DNA from: Pseudoalteromonas piscicida
Lineage (GTDB): Bacteria; Pseudomonadota; Gammaproteobacteria; Enterobacterales; Alteromonadaceae
Assembly: GCF_002208135.1 (NCBI RefSeq)
Contig: NZ_CP021646.1
Span: 1,471,501-1,535,500 of the forward strand
Direction: 5' to 3'
Length of the DNA stretch: 64,000 nt
In this document: piece after piece, positions 15,903 to 24,580 of the stretch
Layout: every line of letters starts with the position of its first letter
How positions within the stretch are numbered: the stretch's first letter is position 1
Position numbers and translations under genes: made by a program
The notes under the pieces: generated by a model
The model's database searches: none
The model's input: only the letters and a program-made list of their open reading frames with translations
What the model was told of the DNA's origin: nothing

Positions 15903-17118
15903 TGCTGAAAAAAATCGCATTAACAGCCTCGACTTTATTCGCGGGGTAGCAATCCTATGTATTTTACTTATCAACATCGAAAGCTTTGCCTATCCCAATC
16001 CATGGGGAAGTTACCAATATGGCTTTATGGCGGATATAGACAGTGAAGTAAGGTACTGGGTTTACGTGTTTGCTCAGGGCAAATTTTACGGACTGCTGGC
16101 GATGTTATTTGGTGCTGGTCTTACCATTATTCTTCAAAAACAGCCGCTTGAATTTGCTATTAAATTAAGTGCGGCGAGACTAGTGGCTTTATTTATACTC
16201 GGCCTTGTTCATGCTTATTGCATTTGGAGTGGCGACATTCTCTATCACTATGCCATGATTGGAATGATTGCCGTCACCATCATATTACTTGGCACTCGGA
16301 CCATCAAAACCAGCATAGTAATTTGTTTGGCGTTTATGTTAGTTGCAGGTTTTGGCAGAGCAGAGCGCACTATCGCCCAATACGATGCTTACCAAGCAGC
16401 ACTCAATGTGGACGAAGCGTCTCGCACACGAGACCAGCAAAAAGCGATTAACCGATGGCAGAATAAAACCGAACCAAGGACACCTACCCATCGTACTTTG
16501 GAAGAAACGCCAAGCTTAATTGAGTACTGGCAGGATAACTTTGACAGCCCACAGGTACATAAAGGTAAGTTGTTTTATTCCGGTATTTTTTGGTCTACGT
16601 TAATGATGATGTTGATAGGTTCGCAGTTGTTTCAATGGGGATTGTTCTCAAAGACTAAGCTTAGCCCACTCGCGGTTGTGGCCCTGCTTTGCTTGATTGC
16701 GGTGTCGTGTTATGCCACTCAAGCTCGTTATTTTCATTGGCTGCAAAGTTCACATATCCCAGTGTTGTCTTACGCTAAACAAATGGTCATCGTACTTAAC
16801 CGGGAGCTGCAAGCGATTGTTTACTTGATTTTGTTATCTTTGCTATATAACCGTTGGTTGCATCGGTTCAAATTCCTTGAGGCGATAAATCAAGTAGGTC
16901 GATTTGCACTGAGCAATTACATTGGACAGTCTTTGTTATTGGTGGTGATATTTTATGGCTTTGGATTACATAATACGCTAAGTCGCAGTGAGCTTTTGCT
17001 CTTATGGCTTGTTATTATGGCAGGGCAGCTGCTATTAAATGTGATTTACGGGCGATTCTATAAGGTGGGGCCCGTTGAACGAGTATGGCGTAAACTAATG
17101 ATTAAGTTACATGCATAA
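15889..17118 (+). CDS. DUF418-family membrane protein
   Basis: A polytopic inner-membrane protein of about 409 residues. The N-terminus has the family hallmark SLDFIRGVAILCILLINIE, seven to ten hydrophobic segments follow, and the C-terminal DUF418 block ends the protein (AINQVGRFALSNYIGQSLL to FYKVGPVERVWRKLM). DUF418 proteins are related to acyltransferase-like membrane proteins but have no proven reaction. It overlaps the end of the M23 lipoprotein gene, so it may be the fourth gene of that operon. ATG codons at 15862, 15889 and 15895 are all in frame; the later ones fit the family N-terminus better, but no clear ribosome site decides. Confidence 0.82.
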   Translation: MPMTSAEKNRINSLDFIRGVAILCILLINIESFAYPNPWGSYQYGFMADIDSEVRYWVYVFAQGKFYGLLAMLFGAGLTIILQKQPLEFAIKLSAARLVALFILGLVHAYCIWSGDILYHYAMIGMIAVTIILLGTRTIKTSIVICLAFMLVAGFGRAERTIAQYDAYQAALNVDEASRTRDQQKAINRWQNKTEPRTPTHRTLEETPSLIEYWQDNFDSPQVHKGKLFYSGIFWSTLMMMLIGSQLFQWGLFSKTKLSPLAVVALLCLIAVSCYATQARYFHWLQSSHIPVLSYAKQMVIVLNRELQAIVYLILLSLLYNRWLHRFKFLEAINQVGRFALSNYIGQSLLLVVIFYGFGLHNTLSRSELLLLWLVIMAGQLLLNVIYGRFYKVGPVERVWRKLMIKLHA

Positions 17119-17206
17119 TCGACTCGAATTTTTTACAAATTCGAACTTCATACCTAAGCTAATTTTGACCTAATATTGAAGCTGATACGTTAGCTTGAGG
17201 AAAGGT

Positions 17207-17791
17207 ATGGAAATAGAAATAACACAAGGATGGGACATGGAGCATGCACAAGTGGCTGCTGAGCTTTATGTTGACGCGTTTGGTAGCAAATTCAAAGCCG
17301 CAGTGCCGGATCGCAATAAGCTGATCACTATTATCGCGAAGAGCTTTATTTCAGAATACTCTTTTGCTGCCTTTGCAGACGGCAAGTTAGTGGGGATTGC
17401 GGGCTTTCAATATGGCAAAAGCGGTTTTACATCGAATATGGGCTTTACTGGACTCATTGATGAATTAGGCTTATTGGGTGGCATTAAAGCCGCAATGGTG
17501 TTTACCCTATTTGAGCGAAAGCCTGCGCCCAATGAAGTAGTGATGGACGGCATCGCTGTTGCAAAATCGGTCAGAGGACAAGGTGTTGGCACTGCGCTTT
17601 TAGTGGCGCTGCAGCGTTATACCAAACAAAGCGGGTTTCACGCTTTACGACTTGATGTGATTGATTCTAATCCTCAAGCAAAAAAGCTTTATATGAGAAT
17701 GGGCTTTGTTGCCTCCCATCACGAAGATTTTTCTTATCTCAATTGGTTAATCGGTTTTAGCGGGGCGACAACGATGTTGTGGCGTCCGTAA
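17207..17791 (+). CDS. GNAT-family N-acetyltransferase
   Basis: A 194-residue GNAT enzyme that transfers an acetyl group from acetyl-CoA to an unidentified amine. The acetyl-CoA-binding motif A reads DGIAVAKSVRGQGVGTALLVAL (about residues 110-130), followed by motif B SNPQAKKLYMRMGF. GAGGAAAG lies 3 bases before the ATG at 17207, which is preferred over a TTG at 17195 lying inside the same ribosome site. It stands alone. The first half, with AELYVDAFGSKF, shows no family-specific substrate clue. Confidence 0.85.
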   Translation: MEIEITQGWDMEHAQVAAELYVDAFGSKFKAAVPDRNKLITIIAKSFISEYSFAAFADGKLVGIAGFQYGKSGFTSNMGFTGLIDELGLLGGIKAAMVFTLFERKPAPNEVVMDGIAVAKSVRGQGVGTALLVALQRYTKQSGFHALRLDVIDSNPQAKKLYMRMGFVASHHEDFSYLNWLIGFSGATTMLWRP

Positions 17792-17907
17792 AACCGTTTT
17801 CCTTTGCTGCAAAGAATAAACGTGAAAGATAAGCAAACCTTAAGCATTTGCTTTTGCTGTGAAGTAACAAGTAAAATGCCGAACTTTACGCATAACCAGA
17901 CACCGAC

Positions 17908-18840
17908 ATGACAGCAATAAATCCTGTATCGACCCTACTTAATCATCTGCAAACCCAAGCGGTACCAAACGAGCTTAGGCGTCTATTTCACGGACGTGGA
18001 CGTTGCTATGAAGGGCTTGAACAAATCACAGTAGATTGGTTACAAGGTCAGCTCTTAGTCTCTTTGTTCAAGGAGCACGACATTGACTTTATAGCGTCGT
18101 TAAAACAGGCATTATTATCACTTGTGGAGACAGAAGCATTTAACGGAAAACTCTCTGCTATTTTGCTGCAACATCGTTATTTGCCTGACTCAGATCTCGA
18201 GATCTTGTATGGTGAATTAACTGCTATGCCTATCGTTGAAGAAAATGGACTTAAATATGGCTTAAAGCTTGGTGTGAAGCAGAACATGGGACTGTTTTTA
18301 GATATGCGTTTGGGTCGTGAGTTTGTTAAAGCTCAGTCTGCTGGGGCTCGGGTACTTAATCTGTTTTCTTATACTTGTGGGTTTTCCGTCGCGGCAATTG
18401 CGGGCGGTGCTGCCCATGTTGTGAATCTAGATATGGCAAAAGCGGCGCTCAAGCAAGGCCGAGTCAACCACCAACTCAATGAACACGACCTCAGCAAGGT
18501 GTCTTTTTTAGGCCATGATTTGTTTAAATCTTGGGGAAAAGTACGTAAATATGGGCCGTACGACCTTATCGTAATTGATCCGCCAAGCTTTCAAAAAGGC
18601 AGCTTTGCACTGACCAAAGACTATCAACGTATTTTAAGAAAGCTTCCTGAGTTACTTACGCCAAATGCCCAAGTGTTGGCGTGTGTGAATTCTCCCGATG
18701 TTTCAAGCCAATTCCTCATTGATGAAATGACCAGAGAGGCACCAACGCTCAGGTTTGTTGAACGTTTACAAAACCCACCTGAATTTAAAGACATTGATGA
18801 GCAAAGCAGCCTCAAGTGTTTACGGTTTAAAGTAGATTAA
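17908..18840 (+). CDS. Class I SAM-dependent methyltransferase, RlmI/RlmK-like
   Basis: A 310-residue methyltransferase of the rRNA large-subunit m5C/m2G-type family. SAM motif I is NLFSYTCGFSVAAIAGGA at about residue 150. The acidic end of strand 2 is NLDMAKAAL, and the catalytic motif IV is IDPPSFQKG near residue 223. The preceding GLKYGLKLGVKQNMGLFLDMR is the typical lead-in for RlmI-like proteins. The N-terminal PUA domain of true RlmI is missing or strongly altered, so the target (an rRNA base, by family) is uncertain. It is monocistronic; the next 300 bp are non-coding. Confidence 0.85.
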   Translation: MTAINPVSTLLNHLQTQAVPNELRRLFHGRGRCYEGLEQITVDWLQGQLLVSLFKEHDIDFIASLKQALLSLVETEAFNGKLSAILLQHRYLPDSDLEILYGELTAMPIVEENGLKYGLKLGVKQNMGLFLDMRLGREFVKAQSAGARVLNLFSYTCGFSVAAIAGGAAHVVNLDMAKAALKQGRVNHQLNEHDLSKVSFLGHDLFKSWGKVRKYGPYDLIVIDPPSFQKGSFALTKDYQRILRKLPELLTPNAQVLACVNSPDVSSQFLIDEMTREAPTLRFVERLQNPPEFKDIDEQSSLKCLRFKVD

Positions 18841-19141
18841 TGTAGTACCGATTTGACTGAATACCTGCTCAATTTGAGAGATTAAATCTGACGCAAGCGG
18901 CGTTAAAAATATCTTATGTAGAAAAACTAACAAAAATTTTGCCTTGTTTAAGTTGATGTAGACACCTTAGTGATGGCCAAATGCGAAAGCGGAGCATTGA
19001 TATCGGGATGCGGCAAGTAAGCTTTTGGCGGTACGTTTGGTTAAAGCGAACAAAGCGCTGGGTGGAATAACATTGTAATTAAAAGTGATTGCGAGCAAAA
19101 AACGAACCCATCGGTTTGTGCTCGCACTCCCGCATCTTTTG
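18841..19141. other. Intergenic stretch with a hairpin; possible dispersed repeat
   Basis: No supported gene. The part from about 18967 to 19140 contains a hairpin GCGAGCA/TGCTCGC at 19091-19127. The minus strand reads openly with a composition unlike normal proteins (text like FLLAITFNYNVIPPSALF). From memory, very similar text recurs as small hypothetical proteins in Pseudoalteromonas and relatives, suggesting a repeated non-coding element rather than a gene; I cannot verify that here. Confidence 0.4.
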
Positions 19142-20524
19142 TCAAAATTGATAGCTTGTGCTGCCCAATTTTTTTCCTTTCCTAGAGTAAAACTCAACTT
19201 TTACCTTGTCTGTAGAAATGCAAAGACGTGTAAAGGCATCTTCAGGGTAGACATCACTAGCGTTTTCTACTTTGTATTCATTGGCCGTAGTGGTATCCAA
19301 CACGCCACTGAGCTTAAAGCCTTTTCGATTTGGATGAGGGTATGGCCAGAAAAATGCAGAGGAAACGATTGAGGTAACTTTAATGTCATTATTGATTTTT
19401 ACTTGAGATGCCATACAGGCGTGGACATCTCCCGAAAGAAACAGCACCTTAGGAATTTGCTGGCTTTTTATGCATTCGAAAATTTCATCTCTTTGATTGA
19501 TAAATCCATGCCACTTATCCTCTGATTCAGACTCATAGGGAGGAACACTAGTTACAATGACTTTTACCTGACCATTTCCATTGTTCAACCAGCTGAGCAG
19601 CTCGGTCATTTGCCTAGGACCTATAATTTCTTTGTTGGTATGTGAAATATCTCTTTCTGTACGAGTGTCACATATAAAAAAGTCACAGCAACCATCTTGG
19701 TAGCTATACCAAAGGTGAGTTGGCGTTCCCGTAATTCTATTATTTTTTAAAGAAAAAAGTGGACTGTGGCTAGCTTGATAGGTTGTATATGCGTGTATTG
19801 CTGCAGGAAACTTTGTGACCCAATCCTTTTTGTTGGCTGATGACGGCCAGTTATCTTCTATCTCGTGATCATCAAGTATCATATAGGTCGGAGTGCAAGA
19901 CATTAGTTTACGTATATATGGAGTGTTTAATGCTACGCGATACCTGCTATTAAATTCATCGACACAAGTATCAGCACCAACAAAGTTGAGGTCATCGGCA
20001 TAAATTTGGTCGCCACACATGATAACCTGATCGACTTCTTTGCCTTCGTCTATTTGCGCTAATATAGAGCGGAATGTCCTGTCGCCTCTGTCGTCCCACC
20101 ACATACCTCCAAATAGGCGTAAAGCGTATCGACAAGAGCCAAAAACAATATTTCTTTTAGCTGTATTGTTGGTTGAGGCTGTTTTAAATTGGTGAGATTC
20201 TATATTTTGCCAATTAAGGATCTTCTTAACATTAATTTCGTTTGTATCTAGATCGGAAAAAAACCACCCAACTTGATATTCATATTTGGTATTAGAATCA
20301 AGGTTGGGTATTACTATTACACCTGTGAGGTCAAAGTTTGGATTCATCTTAAAATATACTGGGGAGGAGTATTTCGCATTAGAGCGCTTTTTATACCTAA
20401 TGACACCGTGTGCTTTTCTTGGTCTGTGGTCAGCGATTGATAACTCGGCTCGACCAAAAATGCGAACCTGATCTCCTGAAGTGTAACCGACGATTGGACC
20501 AACCGTAAGGCGCTGAACGTCCAT
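19142..20524 (-). CDS. PhoD-like metallophosphatase
   Basis: A 460-residue protein of the PhoD-like metallophosphoesterase family. An N-terminal fibronectin-like beta domain (residues 1-125) precedes the catalytic domain with metal-binding motifs FGSCRYA, CGDQIYADD, ILDDHEIEDNW and FLSGDVHACM. PhoD proteins hydrolyse phosphodiesters and monoesters using Fe/Ca. Unlike classical PhoD there is no Tat or Sec signal at the N-terminus (it begins MDVQRLTVGPIVGYTSGDQ), so the protein may be cytosolic or exported another way. AGGAGA sits before the ATG. It is the last gene in its direction before convergent sequence. Confidence 0.85.
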   Translation of the reverse strand: MDVQRLTVGPIVGYTSGDQVRIFGRAELSIADHRPRKAHGVIRYKKRSNAKYSSPVYFKMNPNFDLTGVIVIPNLDSNTKYEYQVGWFFSDLDTNEINVKKILNWQNIESHQFKTASTNNTAKRNIVFGSCRYALRLFGGMWWDDRGDRTFRSILAQIDEGKEVDQVIMCGDQIYADDLNFVGADTCVDEFNSRYRVALNTPYIRKLMSCTPTYMILDDHEIEDNWPSSANKKDWVTKFPAAIHAYTTYQASHSPLFSLKNNRITGTPTHLWYSYQDGCCDFFICDTRTERDISHTNKEIIGPRQMTELLSWLNNGNGQVKVIVTSVPPYESESEDKWHGFINQRDEIFECIKSQQIPKVLFLSGDVHACMASQVKINNDIKVTSIVSSAFFWPYPHPNRKGFKLSGVLDTTTANEYKVENASDVYPEDAFTRLCISTDKVKVEFYSRKGKKLGSTSYQF

Positions 20525-20702
20525 ATAGATCTCCTTGCCTAAAATAAGCAGTTTAGTTTTTGTTCAGTTTCAATTAATAATAGTGTAAAAATCATCAAGT
20601 GCAATTATTGAGCAATTTTTTAGAGGAGATTCAATTTTGTCGCGATTTTTATAATGGTATTTTTGCTTGGTTAGAAAAGGAAACTGTATACCAATTGAAT
20701 GA

Positions 20703-21464
20703 TTATGTTCCATTTTTATTATTGAGCGGACACTCAATAAGCTTTCTATACTTTGCGGGAGTGATCTTTAATATAGTGCCAAACTCTCTGATAAAGTGTG
20801 ACTGATCTGAGTATCCACATTCTTGTGCTATTTGAGAGAGTGCGAGTCTCGGATTTGCTTGTAGCCTTTTTTTGGCATGTCTGACACGATAAATTCGCTC
20901 TAGCTGTTTTGGAGTGATACCACATAGCTGTTTCATATTTCTTTCCAGTTGTCTGGCACTTAAAGGAGCTTGATTATAAGCCTCATTTAGTGGCACATAC
21001 GCAGTGAGTAGTTTAACGAGCTTTTGAGTGTAATATGTGGAGCTTTGATGTGGTACAAGCGTATTTAAACTGGGCGTAAGTAACGATTTGAACGTGAGAA
21101 AATCGGATCTGTCCTGCAGCTTTTTTGCAAGTGTAGTTAGCTCTTCTGGCAATGTAAGTGGGTGTTGAACATGCTGTAAATGTGCGAATCCGCCTGGGTG
21201 AAAGCGCACACCGCAAAACTGTGCCGTTGCGGAGTAGCTGATCTTTGTAGATTGAGTGGCGGTAGACTGCATATAAACTGAATGTGTTAATACCTCTCCA
21301 TCAATTGCTACAAGTCCTGTTAAGGGGAAAATAAATCCAGTTGCCCCGTCGCTTGGAAGCCAAGTTTCTCCGCGCTTGTGTGATCGTGCAAACCAGATAG
21401 CTTGCACATAGTTAGCGATTTCACCTGTTGGGTTTATCAATTCAAGCGTTAGATCTGTGCTCAT
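20703..21464 (-). CDS. AraC-family transcriptional regulator
   Basis: A 253-residue regulator with an N-terminal DUF6597-like domain (residues 5-110, ANYVQAIWFARSH, LPSDGATGFIF, GVRFHPGGF) and a C-terminal AraC-type double helix-turn-helix (PLSARQLERNMKQLCGITPKQLERIYRVRHA, then LSQIAQECGYSDQSHFIREF). The N-terminus resembles that of regulators controlling carboxymuconolactone-decarboxylase-like genes. It overlaps the end of such a gene by 23 bases, and the pair form an operon on the minus strand. The effector is unknown. Confidence 0.9.
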   Translation of the reverse strand: MSTDLTLELINPTGEIANYVQAIWFARSHKRGETWLPSDGATGFIFPLTGLVAIDGEVLTHSVYMQSTATQSTKISYSATAQFCGVRFHPGGFAHLQHVQHPLTLPEELTTLAKKLQDRSDFLTFKSLLTPSLNTLVPHQSSTYYTQKLVKLLTAYVPLNEAYNQAPLSARQLERNMKQLCGITPKQLERIYRVRHAKKRLQANPRLALSQIAQECGYSDQSHFIREFGTILKITPAKYRKLIECPLNNKNGT

Positions 21465-21903
21465 TGAACTCTACATTGGGCTTAAACATTTTCACGATCC
21501 GATTCCAGCTGTTGATGGCATTAATAGCGATTGTTAAGGTAGCCAAAGCCTTGTCATCAAATTCTACATTAAGTGTTTGATAAAAAGCGTCGTCAATCAT
21601 TTGTGCGCTCGTCAGCTTTTCACAAAGCGCTAATGCTAGTTTTTCTTTATTGGTGTAAAACGGCATGTCTCGCCACGCACTTAACCCAATAATACGATTA
21701 GTGGTTTCACCATACTCTAGTGCCTGTTTAGTGTGCATTGCAATACAAAAAGCACATTGATTGACTTGTGATGCTCTAAGTTTAACAAGCTCCCAGATAA
21801 CGACTCCAAAAGTTGCATGGGCCTGCTGTTTTAATAATTCCTCTTGGTCCAATAAGTGCTGAATAAGCTCAGGTGCCTGATTGAAGTAGTCTGCTCTTTT
21901 CAT
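21442..21903 (-). CDS. Carboxymuconolactone decarboxylase/AhpD-family protein
   Basis: A 153-residue all-helical CMD-family protein of the alkylhydroperoxidase AhpD core type. The redox CxxC-type motif is NQCAFCIAMHTKQAL, with Glu and His around it as in AhpD (YGETTNRIIGLSAWRD). Such proteins reduce peroxides or act as small decarboxylases; the reaction here is not certain. The ATG at 21903 has GAGGA 7 bases before it and gives the normal family start; a longer upstream frame is not needed. It is co-transcribed with the following AraC regulator through a 23-base overlap, suggesting that the regulator controls this gene. Confidence 0.85.
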   Translation of the reverse strand: MKRADYFNQAPELIQHLLDQEELLKQQAHATFGVVIWELVKLRASQVNQCAFCIAMHTKQALEYGETTNRIIGLSAWRDMPFYTNKEKLALALCEKLTSAQMIDDAFYQTLNVEFDDKALATLTIAINAINSWNRIVKMFKPNVEFNEHRSNA

Positions 21904-22036
21904 TTCTGAATCCTCATGTTTAGTGATGTGTATAGTGTAATGGGGTGTAAGCGGTAAAAATTGAAAAAAAACGTCTTTGTAATAAAGTATTAAGGTGGGA
22001 ACACACAACTCTAATTTAAGGGATGGTTGTAAAATA

Positions 22037-23041
22037 ATGTGTGATGTAAACCTTGCTCTAACGCTTTATCATTTATCTACACTCAAGAAAATCTGGCTTC
22101 AGGCCAACAACACTTTTACCAATAAACAGCAGGAAACGCCGGTTGAGTTCGAGTTATATAAAGCGACTTTTGACATACTAGGCCTAAGTCTCACTCAAGC
22201 ACATCAGCTACAGTTTCAACATGCTCATGATTACGATAGTTTTATTGATGCGATTGTCACAATTGCTCAGCCGAGTAATGAAAAAATAGCACTGCTAAAA
22301 CATGTCACCTGTCATTTGCCTTGTCCCGACAGTTATCAAGAAAAACTAGCTGCTGTTCAGAATATGCCAAATGTACTCACTGAAGACGATCTGAAGTGTT
22401 GGAAAGACAACGGCTATGTCATCGTTAAAAATGCAGTGAGTGCTGAAGGCTGTGCCAATGCGAGAAACGCCATCCGAGACTATTTGGAGATTGAGTTAGC
22501 AGACCCAAAGACGTGGTATAAGGTTAACCAAGAAAAAATGAGTCGCAGTATGGTGCATTTGGTACAACATAAAGCACTGGAAGACAATCGGAATTCAATG
22601 AGAATTCATAAGGCCTTTAGCCAGTTATGGCAAAGCGAACAACTGATAGTTTCAGCCGATCAGTGTGGTTTCAACCCGCCTGAAACTGCGCAATGTAGCT
22701 TTCAAGGTCCTGACCTACATTGGGATTTAGATTTCTCTAAGCAACTCAAGTTTGGCACGCAAGGGATTTTGTATCTATCTGATACTGAAGCAGAACAAGG
22801 CGCAACAACGGTTGTGCCAGGATTTCATACAAAATTAGAGTCGTGGCTTGCAACTGCCCCGTGGGATCCATGTACACCAAACACTGAGTACTTACATCAA
22901 TTGGGTTCCAAACCAATTGCAGCCAATGCGGGAGATATGGTGATTTGGCATCAATTTTTACCCCATGGTGGCAGTGCGAATAAAGCAAACGCACCTCGCA
23001 TAGTGCAGTATATTAATATGAATCCATTCCCAGAGGTTTAG
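22037..23041 (+). CDS. Phytanoyl-CoA dioxygenase (PhyH)-family protein
   Basis: An Fe(II)/2-oxoglutarate-dependent oxygenase of about 334 residues. The iron ligands are visible: His228 and Asp230 in LHWDLDF, and the distal His310 in FLPHGGSANK, followed by PRIVQYINMNP with the 2-oxoglutarate-binding arginine. The first 110 residues are a helical extension with no recognised domain. PhyH relatives hydroxylate varied small molecules, and no substrate is suggested by the neighbours. The start at 22037 is the first ATG; an in-frame GTG at 21995 is possible. It stands alone and is divergent from the CMD/AraC pair. Confidence 0.8.
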   Translation: MCDVNLALTLYHLSTLKKIWLQANNTFTNKQQETPVEFELYKATFDILGLSLTQAHQLQFQHAHDYDSFIDAIVTIAQPSNEKIALLKHVTCHLPCPDSYQEKLAAVQNMPNVLTEDDLKCWKDNGYVIVKNAVSAEGCANARNAIRDYLEIELADPKTWYKVNQEKMSRSMVHLVQHKALEDNRNSMRIHKAFSQLWQSEQLIVSADQCGFNPPETAQCSFQGPDLHWDLDFSKQLKFGTQGILYLSDTEAEQGATTVVPGFHTKLESWLATAPWDPCTPNTEYLHQLGSKPIAANAGDMVIWHQFLPHGGSANKANAPRIVQYINMNPFPEV

Positions 23042-23156
23042 CGGATGAAAAAATCTAAATTTGGTTAAATTTTGTCTTAACTTGACGGCGAGCAAACAGT
23101 AGTATGATTGTGAAGTTTGGGAGAATATAGCAACTCACCACAAGGAAAAGCCGTCG

Positions 23157-23627
23157 ATGCAATTAGCACAACTCAATATAGCCACCGCTAAATACCAAAT
23201 GGATGCGCCAGAAATTCAATACTTTGTAGAAAGTTTAGACCGTATTAATTTACTCGCAGAGCAAAGCTCAGGCTTCATTTGGCGCTTAAAAGATGAAACG
23301 GGTAATGCAACAGAGATTAAGGCGTTTGATGATCCAAATATTATCGTGAACATGTCCGTATGGCAGTCAGAGCAAGCGCTAAAAGATTTTATGTTTAAAA
23401 CCGCGCATAAAGAGTTTTTGGCTCGCAAAAAGGAATGGTTTCACCGCGCCGAACAGGAAACCTACGTATTGTGGTGGGTTGAAGATGGCCATATCCCGAC
23501 ATTAGATGAGGCCAAAGAAAGACTCGATTACCTGCGGCGTTTTGGAGATTCGGCTTATGCCTTTACGTTTAGAAATAGTTTCACCGAACTGGATGTAAGA
23601 GAGAGGGAAGCTCGTGAAGAAGATTAA
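23157..23627 (+). CDS. DUF3291-family protein
   Basis: A 156-residue cytosolic protein of the DUF3291 family (dimeric alpha/beta-barrel fold related to antibiotic-biosynthesis monooxygenases). Family features are the start LAQLNIATAKYQMDAPEIQYFV, the SGFIWRL segment, NMSVWQSEQALKDFMFKTAH and the ending YAFTFRNSF. No enzyme activity is established for the family. AAGGA lies about 10 bases before the ATG. The next gene overlaps its end by 14 bases, so it is coupled to a cupin gene. Confidence 0.85.
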   Translation: MQLAQLNIATAKYQMDAPEIQYFVESLDRINLLAEQSSGFIWRLKDETGNATEIKAFDDPNIIVNMSVWQSEQALKDFMFKTAHKEFLARKKEWFHRAEQETYVLWWVEDGHIPTLDEAKERLDYLRRFGDSAYAFTFRNSFTELDVREREAREED

Positions 23628-23973
23628 TCTTGACGAAAAGTATTCGTTATTTTCTGAGCACTGGTCGCCAAAAGTCATCGCTCAGATGAATGATTATCAA
23701 TTTAAACTTGTAAAAGTCGAAGGCGAATTTGTTTGGCACCAGCATGACCAGACGGATGAGGTTTTTATCGTGATAGCAGGAGAGCTTAATATTGCATTTC
23801 GTGATGACGTAGTAACCTTGTGCGCAGGTGAAATGATTGTAATACCTAAAGGTGTAGAGCATAAGCCATTTGCTGAGCATGAGTGCCAAGTTATGATTGT
23901 TGAGCCATGTGGTGTGGTAAATACCGGTGATGTTGGTGGTACACTGACCGCAGATAATGATGTATGGATTTAA
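23614..23973 (+). CDS. Small cupin-domain protein
   Basis: A 119-residue single-cupin protein. The two cupin motifs are visible: EFVWHQHDQTDEVFIVIAGEL (metal ligands His, His, Glu) and PKGVEHKPFAEHECQVMIVEP (last His). Family members include sugar isomerases and small-molecule binders; the specific role is unknown. It starts at a GTG that overlaps the DUF3291 gene by 14 bases and has GAGAGGGAAG upstream. The DUF6500-like gene follows 6 bases later, so three small genes form one transcript. Confidence 0.88.
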   Translation: MKKINLDEKYSLFSEHWSPKVIAQMNDYQFKLVKVEGEFVWHQHDQTDEVFIVIAGELNIAFRDDVVTLCAGEMIVIPKGVEHKPFAEHECQVMIVEPCGVVNTGDVGGTLTADNDVWI

Positions 23974-23979
23974 CGAAAA

Positions 23980-24198
23980 ATGCGCACGGCACTTAGAAGT
24001 AACATAATAGCAGTATGTGATAAAAAAATTGCACAAAAAGGGGATAATGTTGGCGTGTCGTTTTACGCTTTTTTTACCAATAAAAACACAGATCCTGCAC
24101 TACTCATGGAAGCGGCAACTTGGTGGATACAAACTCACGAATTAGACCACTTCGAAAAGGCGTTAAAGATAAAAACGATGGTTGAAAGTGGAAAATAG
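23980..24198 (+). CDS. Small DUF6500-like protein
   Basis: A 72-residue soluble protein, MRTALRSNII..., with a conserved-looking core VGVSFYAFFTNKNTDPALLM and WWIQTHELDHFEKALKIK. I associate this pattern with the DUF6500 family; no function is known. It lies 6 bases after the cupin gene in the same operon and ends before a small minus-strand membrane protein gene. Confidence 0.65.
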   Translation: MRTALRSNIIAVCDKKIAQKGDNVGVSFYAFFTNKNTDPALLMEAATWWIQTHELDHFEKALKIKTMVESGK

Positions 24199-24248
24199 GT
24201 CTTAACGGATATTGTCCTGGGTCATCATCGAGATGACCCAACGGGCAG

Positions 24249-24434
24249 TTACAGTGTATAAAAAGAAACAAAAAATACCGCAACAGATGCAAGTGCAAAC
24301 ATCGTGTACTCAGTGACGGTCTGTTTGCGTTTCTCATCATCAGTTTTAGGTGCTGTCGCTATCATCAGCAGGCTAGTGACAAACATTGCTAATGAATATA
24401 GACATAAGATTGATAAAGTAGCATCTGTAAACAT
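24249..24434 (-). CDS. Small two-helix membrane protein, unknown function
   Basis: A 61-residue protein with two hydrophobic helices (LSILCLYSLAMFVTSLLMI and TMFALASVAVFFVSFYTL) separated by a charged loop TAPKTDDEKRKQ. It has a ribosome site GAGG 6 bases before the ATG and is flanked by non-coding sequence, which supports a real gene. No family is recognised. Confidence 0.6.
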   Translation of the reverse strand: MFTDATLSILCLYSLAMFVTSLLMIATAPKTDDEKRKQTVTEYTMFALASVAVFFVSFYTL

Positions 24435-24580
24435 ATAAGCCTCGACTTGGTTCTACTCATTTTAACTACGTGCATCATGGTCACACAGATCAACCTCAAT
24501 ACACGTTTATTTAAGTTGTATTCGCTTCTAATTACAGTAAATTATACTGTGTTTTTAGGTGTTTCTGAAAGGAGTAAAAG

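Noticed and set aside
18967..19197. A 76-codon minus-strand frame overlapping the end of the PhoD-like gene
   Set aside because: It overlaps the phosphatase gene, lacks a ribosome site and looks like translated repeat DNA.
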